Assembly: GCA_016200125.1 (NCBI GenBank)
Contig: JACQFK010000254.1
Coordinates: 1-8,933 of the forward strand
From: Planctomycetota bacterium
Lineage (GTDB): Bacteria > Planctomycetota > MHYJ01 > JACPRB01
Direction: 5' to 3'
Length of the DNA stretch: 8,933 bases
Shown: in pieces, positions 6,575 to 8,933 of the stretch
Numbering within the stretch: the first letter of the stretch is position 1
Layout: each line of letters starts with the position of its first letter
The notes under the pieces: generated by a model
Told to the model about the DNA's origin: nothing
Seen by the model: the letters and a program-made list of their open reading frames with translations, nothing else
The model's database searches: none
Position numbers and translations under genes: made by a program

Positions 6575-7291
6575 TCACACCGGCGGGTCGGTGGGCCGGA
6601 TCTCGATCTCGGAGACGGTCGCGCGGTCGGGCAGCTTGAGCGCCCCGACGAGCACGGAGGCCACATCCTCGGGACGCAGCAGCTTTTCCGCCTGGGCCAT
6701 CTTGGCCGCATCGTGGCCGAACTCGGTGAGCGTCGACCCCGGCTCAAGGATGATCACGCGGATCCCGTCCTTCCGGATCTCCTGGAGCACCGACCGGGAG
6801 AGGCCGATCAGCGCCCACTTCGTGGCGGCGTAGGCCGCCCGCATCGGCACCGGATTGCGCCCCGCCAGGGACGCCAGGCTCACGAGGGTTCCGCTCTTCT
6901 GCTTCCGCATCGCGGGGATCGCCGCCTTCATGAGCAGGAAGGGGCCGCGGACGTTGGTCCGGTAGACGCGGTCGAACTCGGCGGGAGCCATGTCCTCGAG
7001 CCGGCCCTGGTGGCCGATCCCGGCGTTGTTGACCAGCACGTCGATCCGCCCGAAGCGGCGGATCGCGGCCTCCACGAGCCGCGCGGCGACCGCCTCGTCC
7101 CCCACGTCTCCCGCGACGGTCTCCACCTCGGCTCCCGCCGCCCGGAGCTCCCGGGCCGCCTGCTCCAGCCGTTCCGGCGTCAGGCCGCCGAGGACGAGCT
7201 TCATCCCCTCCCGGGCCAGGGCCTCCGCAATCGCCCGGCCGATGCCCCGGCCCGCCCCGCTGACGACCGCCGCTCCGCCTCTCAGGTCCAT
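6575..7291 (-). CDS. Short-chain dehydrogenase/reductase (classical SDR)
   Basis: 238-residue Rossmann-fold NAD(P)-dependent oxidoreductase of the classical SDR class. Cofactor motif SGAGRGIG (11-18), GDVGDE acidic turn (61-66), NNAG (88-91), Asn113, catalytic Ser141, Tyr154 and Lys158 (YAATK) all present, so the Asn-Ser-Tyr-Lys tetrad is complete. PG motif at 184-185 (EPGSTLTEF) follows the sixth strand. Length is slightly short of the 245-250 usual for FabG-like enzymes, and the C-terminus (SEIEIRPTDPPV) resembles the yciK/ribitol-dehydrogenase-like SDRs more than FabG, which ends in a conserved GG-M-strand. Substrate cannot be read from sequence. It diverges from acpP across 137 bp and is convergent with the epimerase gene. 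ATG 7291 gives the expected N-terminus. FabG is a possible alternative because of acpP-fabF next door, but I consider it less likely. Confidence 0.92.
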   Translation of the reverse strand: MDLRGGAAVVSGAGRGIGRAIAEALAREGMKLVLGGLTPERLEQAARELRAAGAEVETVAGDVGDEAVAARLVEAAIRRFGRIDVLVNNAGIGHQGRLEDMAPAEFDRVYRTNVRGPFLLMKAAIPAMRKQKSGTLVSLASLAGRNPVPMRAAYAATKWALIGLSRSVLQEIRKDGIRVIILEPGSTLTEFGHDAAKMAQAEKLLRPEDVASVLVGALKLPDRATVSEIEIRPTDPPV

Positions 7292-7297
7292 CGTGAC

Positions 7298-7326
7298 AGC
7301 CTAAACGCCGCCGGCGCCCCCGTCAA
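7298..7326 (-). promoter_or_regulatory. Putative leaderless promoter of the SDR gene
   Basis: On the minus strand TTGACG (7326-7321, five of six -35 consensus bases) and TAGGCT (7303-7298, weak -10) are separated by 17 nt. ATG 7291 follows the -10 after only 6 nt (GTCACG), with no Shine-Dalgarno. Confidence 0.4.
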
Positions 7327-7349
7327 ACTCTGTCCTCAAGAGTTAATCC

Positions 7350-7378
7350 TTGAATTGCCGATATATCGTCCATATAAT
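7350..7378 (+). promoter_or_regulatory. Strong sigma-70-type promoter of acpP-fabF
   Basis: TTGAAT (7350-7355) and a perfect TATAAT (7373-7378) lie 17 nt apart. Transcription should begin near 7385, leaving about a 44-nt leader, unlike the other promoters here. A 10-bp palindrome CGATATATCG (7359-7368) fills the spacer, and TCAAG-N8-CTTGA (7336-7353) overlaps the -35; either could be an operator. Confidence 0.75.
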
Positions 7379-7419
7379 TCGCCCCCATTAACGGGGCCCC
7401 TCGACTATTCCCGATTGAC

Positions 7420-7426
7420 GGAGGAG
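7420..7426 (+). promoter_or_regulatory. Strong Shine-Dalgarno of acpP
   Basis: GGAGGAG sits just before ATG 7429 (4 nt from GGAGG). It is the only strong Shine-Dalgarno seen in the window and fixes the acpP start. Confidence 0.8.
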
Positions 7427-7428
7427 CT

Positions 7429-7683
7429 ATGGCGTCAGCGGCCGAGATCGAAGCCAAGGTCATCGAGATCGTCTCCAAGCAGCTCGGCGTGGCCAAGGAC
7501 AAGATTTCGAAGACCTCTTCGTTCGTGAACGACCTGGGCGCCGATTCGCTCGACACCGTCGAGCTGGTCATGGAGATCGAGGACGCCTTCGACCTCTCCA
7601 TCCCCGACGACGCGGCCGAGAAGATCCAGACCGTGGGGGACGCGATCAGCTACATCGAGAAGAATGCCACCGACAAGAAATAG
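7429..7683 (+). CDS. acpP: Acyl carrier protein
   Basis: 84-residue acidic four-helix carrier that holds growing acyl chains as thioesters of 4'-phosphopantetheine. The attachment site is Ser40 in [19 protein letters not shown] (34-52), with the classical helix-2 acidic face that docks FabF and other synthase enzymes, followed by [19 protein letters not shown]. Length and motif are typical of type II fatty-acid synthesis ACPs; a dedicated ACP for a secondary pathway is unlikely given fabF directly downstream. Start ATG 7429 follows a strong GGAGGAG and a near-consensus promoter, matching the high expression expected. Its last 20 nt overlap the start of fabF, so the two proteins are probably made in coupled fashion. 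Confidence 0.97.
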   Translation: MASAAEIEAKVIEIVSKQLGVAKDKISKTSSFVNDLGADSLDTVELVMEIEDAFDLSIPDDAAEKIQTVGDAISYIEKNATDKK

Positions 7684-8707
7684 GGTCGTCATCACCGGAC
7701 TCGGCGCCATCACGCCGGTCGGCAACAGCGTCGACGCCTTCTGGAACGCCCTCCTGACCGGGAAAAGCGGCGCCGCGAAAATCACGAAATTCGACATCAC
7801 GGGACACTCCGTCACCTTCGGGGCGGAGATCAAGAATTTCGACCCCGCCGCCGTGATCGACCCCAAGGAAGCGAAGCGGATGGATCCCTTCGCCCAGTAC
7901 GCCGTCGCGGCCGCCCAGCAGGCGGTCGAGGACTCGAAGATCGACTTTTCGAAGCTCGACCGCTTCCGCTGCGGCGCCATCATCGCCAGCGGCATCGGCG
8001 GCCTCCACGAGCTCCAGGAGCAGGACAAGAAGTACCTCGAGAAGGGGGCCGGCCGGATCAGCCCCTTCTTCGTCCCCAAGATGATGCTCAACGCCGCGGC
8101 GGGCCAGATCGCCATCGCCTTCGGCCTCGGCGGCCCCAACTGGGGCGTGGCCTCGGCCTGCGCCTCCGCCAACCACGCGATGGGCACCGCGCTCCGCACG
8201 ATCCAGTACGGCGACGCCGACGTCATGCTCACCGGCGGCAGCGAGGCCGCGCTCACCTACCTGTCGCTCGCCGGCTTCGCCAACATGGGCGCGCTCTCGA
8301 CGCGCAACGACGCGCCCGAGAAGGCCTCGCGCCCCTTCGACAAGAACCGCGACGGCTTCCTCCTCGGCGAAGGCGCCGGCATCCTGGTCTTCGAGAAGCT
8401 GGAGCACGCCCTGGCGCGCGACGCGAAGATCTACGCCGAGGTCCTGGGCATCGGCAACAGCGACGACGCCTACCACATCACGGCGCCCGACCCCGACGGC
8501 GCCGGCGGCGCCTACGCGATGGGCCAGGCGCTCAAGGACGCGGGCCTCAAGCCCGAGCAGATCTCCTACATCAATGCGCACGGCACCTCGACTCCGCTCA
8601 ACGACAAGATCGAAACCGCCGCGATCAAGCGCGTCTTCGGGGATCGGGCCCGCAAGATCCCGGTCAGTTCGACCAAATCGATGGTCGGCCACCTCCTGGG
8701 CGCGGCC
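7664..8707 (+). CDS. fabF: 3-oxoacyl-ACP synthase II, 5' part (interrupted at about codon 348)
   Basis: Elongating condensing enzyme: joins malonyl-ACP to acyl-ACP in type II fatty-acid synthesis. About 348 of the roughly 415 usual residues are present: [16 protein letters not shown] (7-22), active-site Cys166 in [12 protein letters not shown], acidic/lid region around 268-281, His306 in [11 protein letters not shown], Lys338 and His343 in [16 protein letters not shown]. These match E. coli Cys163, His303, Lys335 and His340 with a constant +3 offset, so the catalytic Cys-His-His set is complete. The usual C-terminal strand-helix region following GHLLGAAG is missing: reading continues for about 45 codons into the reverse complement of fabF, which is not protein. 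ATG 7664 is the only in-frame start before the conserved VVITG and lies 20 nt inside acpP; a weak GAGAAG precedes it. The true gene end is beyond the join or lost. Confidence 0.93.
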
Positions 8708-8933
8708 GCGGCGCCCAGCAGGTGGCCGATCATCGACTTGGTCGAGCTGATCGGGATCCGCTTGGCGTGGTCGCCGAAGGTCCTCTTGATCGCCGCGGTC
8801 TCGATCTTGTCGTTGAGCGGCGTGGACGTGCCGTGCGCGTTGATGTAGGAGATCTGCTCGGGCTTGAGGCCCGCGTCCTTGAGCGCCTGGCCCATCGCGT
8901 AGGCGCCGCCGGCGCCGTCGGGGTCGGGCGCCG
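8481..8933. repeat. fabF: Inverted duplication of a fabF segment centred near 8707
   Basis: Position i on the left arm (8481-8706) matches the complement of position 17414-i on the right arm (8708-8933). By hand alignment the outer 94 nt (8481-8574 against 8933-8840) are identical, and the inner roughly 132 nt differ at about 25 positions, mostly third codon bases. The join lies in a GC palindrome around GCGGCCGC (8702-8709). There is almost no spacer between arms. Both arms break at the same codon of the same gene. Confidence 0.9.
8708..8933 (-). pseudogene. fabF: Second, diverged fabF fragment in reverse orientation
   Basis: On the minus strand this reads, in the fabF frame, from about codon 274 to the GHLLGAAAA segment, including [11 protein letters not shown] with the catalytic His and [12 protein letters not shown] with the second His. 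Compared with the plus-strand copy it differs at about six residues, all mild (for example Val to Thr in KRx[10 protein letters not shown] to HAKRIPI, MVGH to MIGH), so it was under protein-level selection: a related strain's fabF or a close paralogue rather than a decayed copy. It enters at the window edge and stops mid-gene at the join, so no complete protein can be made as the sequence stands. A chimeric assembly join is the simplest explanation. Confidence 0.85.

Noticed and set aside
7383..7396. CCCC/GGGG hairpin near the acpP transcription start
   Set aside because: Only a 4-bp stem with a 6-nt loop; too weak to call an attenuator or riboswitch.
8714..8848. Apparent C-terminal extension of FabF of about 45 residues ending ALM
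   Set aside because: This is the antisense of the inverted fabF copy; the same odd tail appears on both strands because of the palindrome. It is not a real protein end.
1..8933. CRISPR array, tRNA, rRNA, transposase, phage, toxin-antitoxin or biosynthetic cluster
   Set aside because: No regularly spaced direct repeats, no RNA-gene-like segments, and every gene in the window is accounted for by housekeeping-type or unknown products; I found no support for a new defence or mobile system.

Overview
This is a GC-rich bacterial window (about 70% G+C by eye) that looks like one metagenomic or draft contig. No gene is strictly diagnostic of a phylum. The eukaryotic-type Ser/Thr kinase with an N-terminal 'stay-in-register' domain, a single membrane span and TPRs, together with propionate-pathway genes, best fits Planctomycetota or Acidobacteriota. 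That placement is an inference with low to moderate confidence.

Layout: (1) 1-1714, minus strand: a membrane-anchored Ser/Thr protein kinase with a TPR sensor region, cut by the window edge. (2) 1811-6484, plus strand: a propionate/methylmalonyl-CoA locus. It encodes a biotin carboxylase, a separate biotin carrier protein, a tiny zinc-ribbon membrane protein, the catalytic subunit of methylmalonyl-CoA mutase (no B12 domain), an unknown exported protein, and methylmalonyl-CoA epimerase. Three of the five junctions are 4-nt stop/start overlaps. (3) 6485-6574: a long imperfect inverted repeat between convergent genes. (4) 6575-7291, minus strand: a short-chain dehydrogenase. (5) 7429 to about 8707, plus strand: acyl carrier protein overlapping FabF. 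(6) About 8708-8933: a second, diverged copy of part of fabF in opposite orientation, giving an inverted duplication centred near 8707 at the window end.

How the genes fit together: the carboxylase subunits would turn propionyl-CoA into (S)-methylmalonyl-CoA, the epimerase makes the R form, and the B12-dependent mutase makes succinyl-CoA. The carboxyltransferase and the cobalamin-binding mutase subunit are absent and must be encoded elsewhere. AcpP and FabF supply fatty-acid elongation; the SDR, divergent from acpP, may be an unrelated or a lipid-linked oxidoreductase.

Most notable observations: five start codons (kinase, biotin carboxylase, zinc ribbon, mutase, SDR) lie only 6-9 nt after a -10-like hexamer and lack a Shine-Dalgarno, which predicts leaderless transcripts, whereas acpP has a classical promoter, a leader and a strong SD. 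There is an uncharacterised exported protein translationally coupled between mutase and epimerase. The inverted fabF duplication at the edge is more likely a chimeric join than biology. I see no defence system, mobile element, CRISPR array, tRNA or rRNA.
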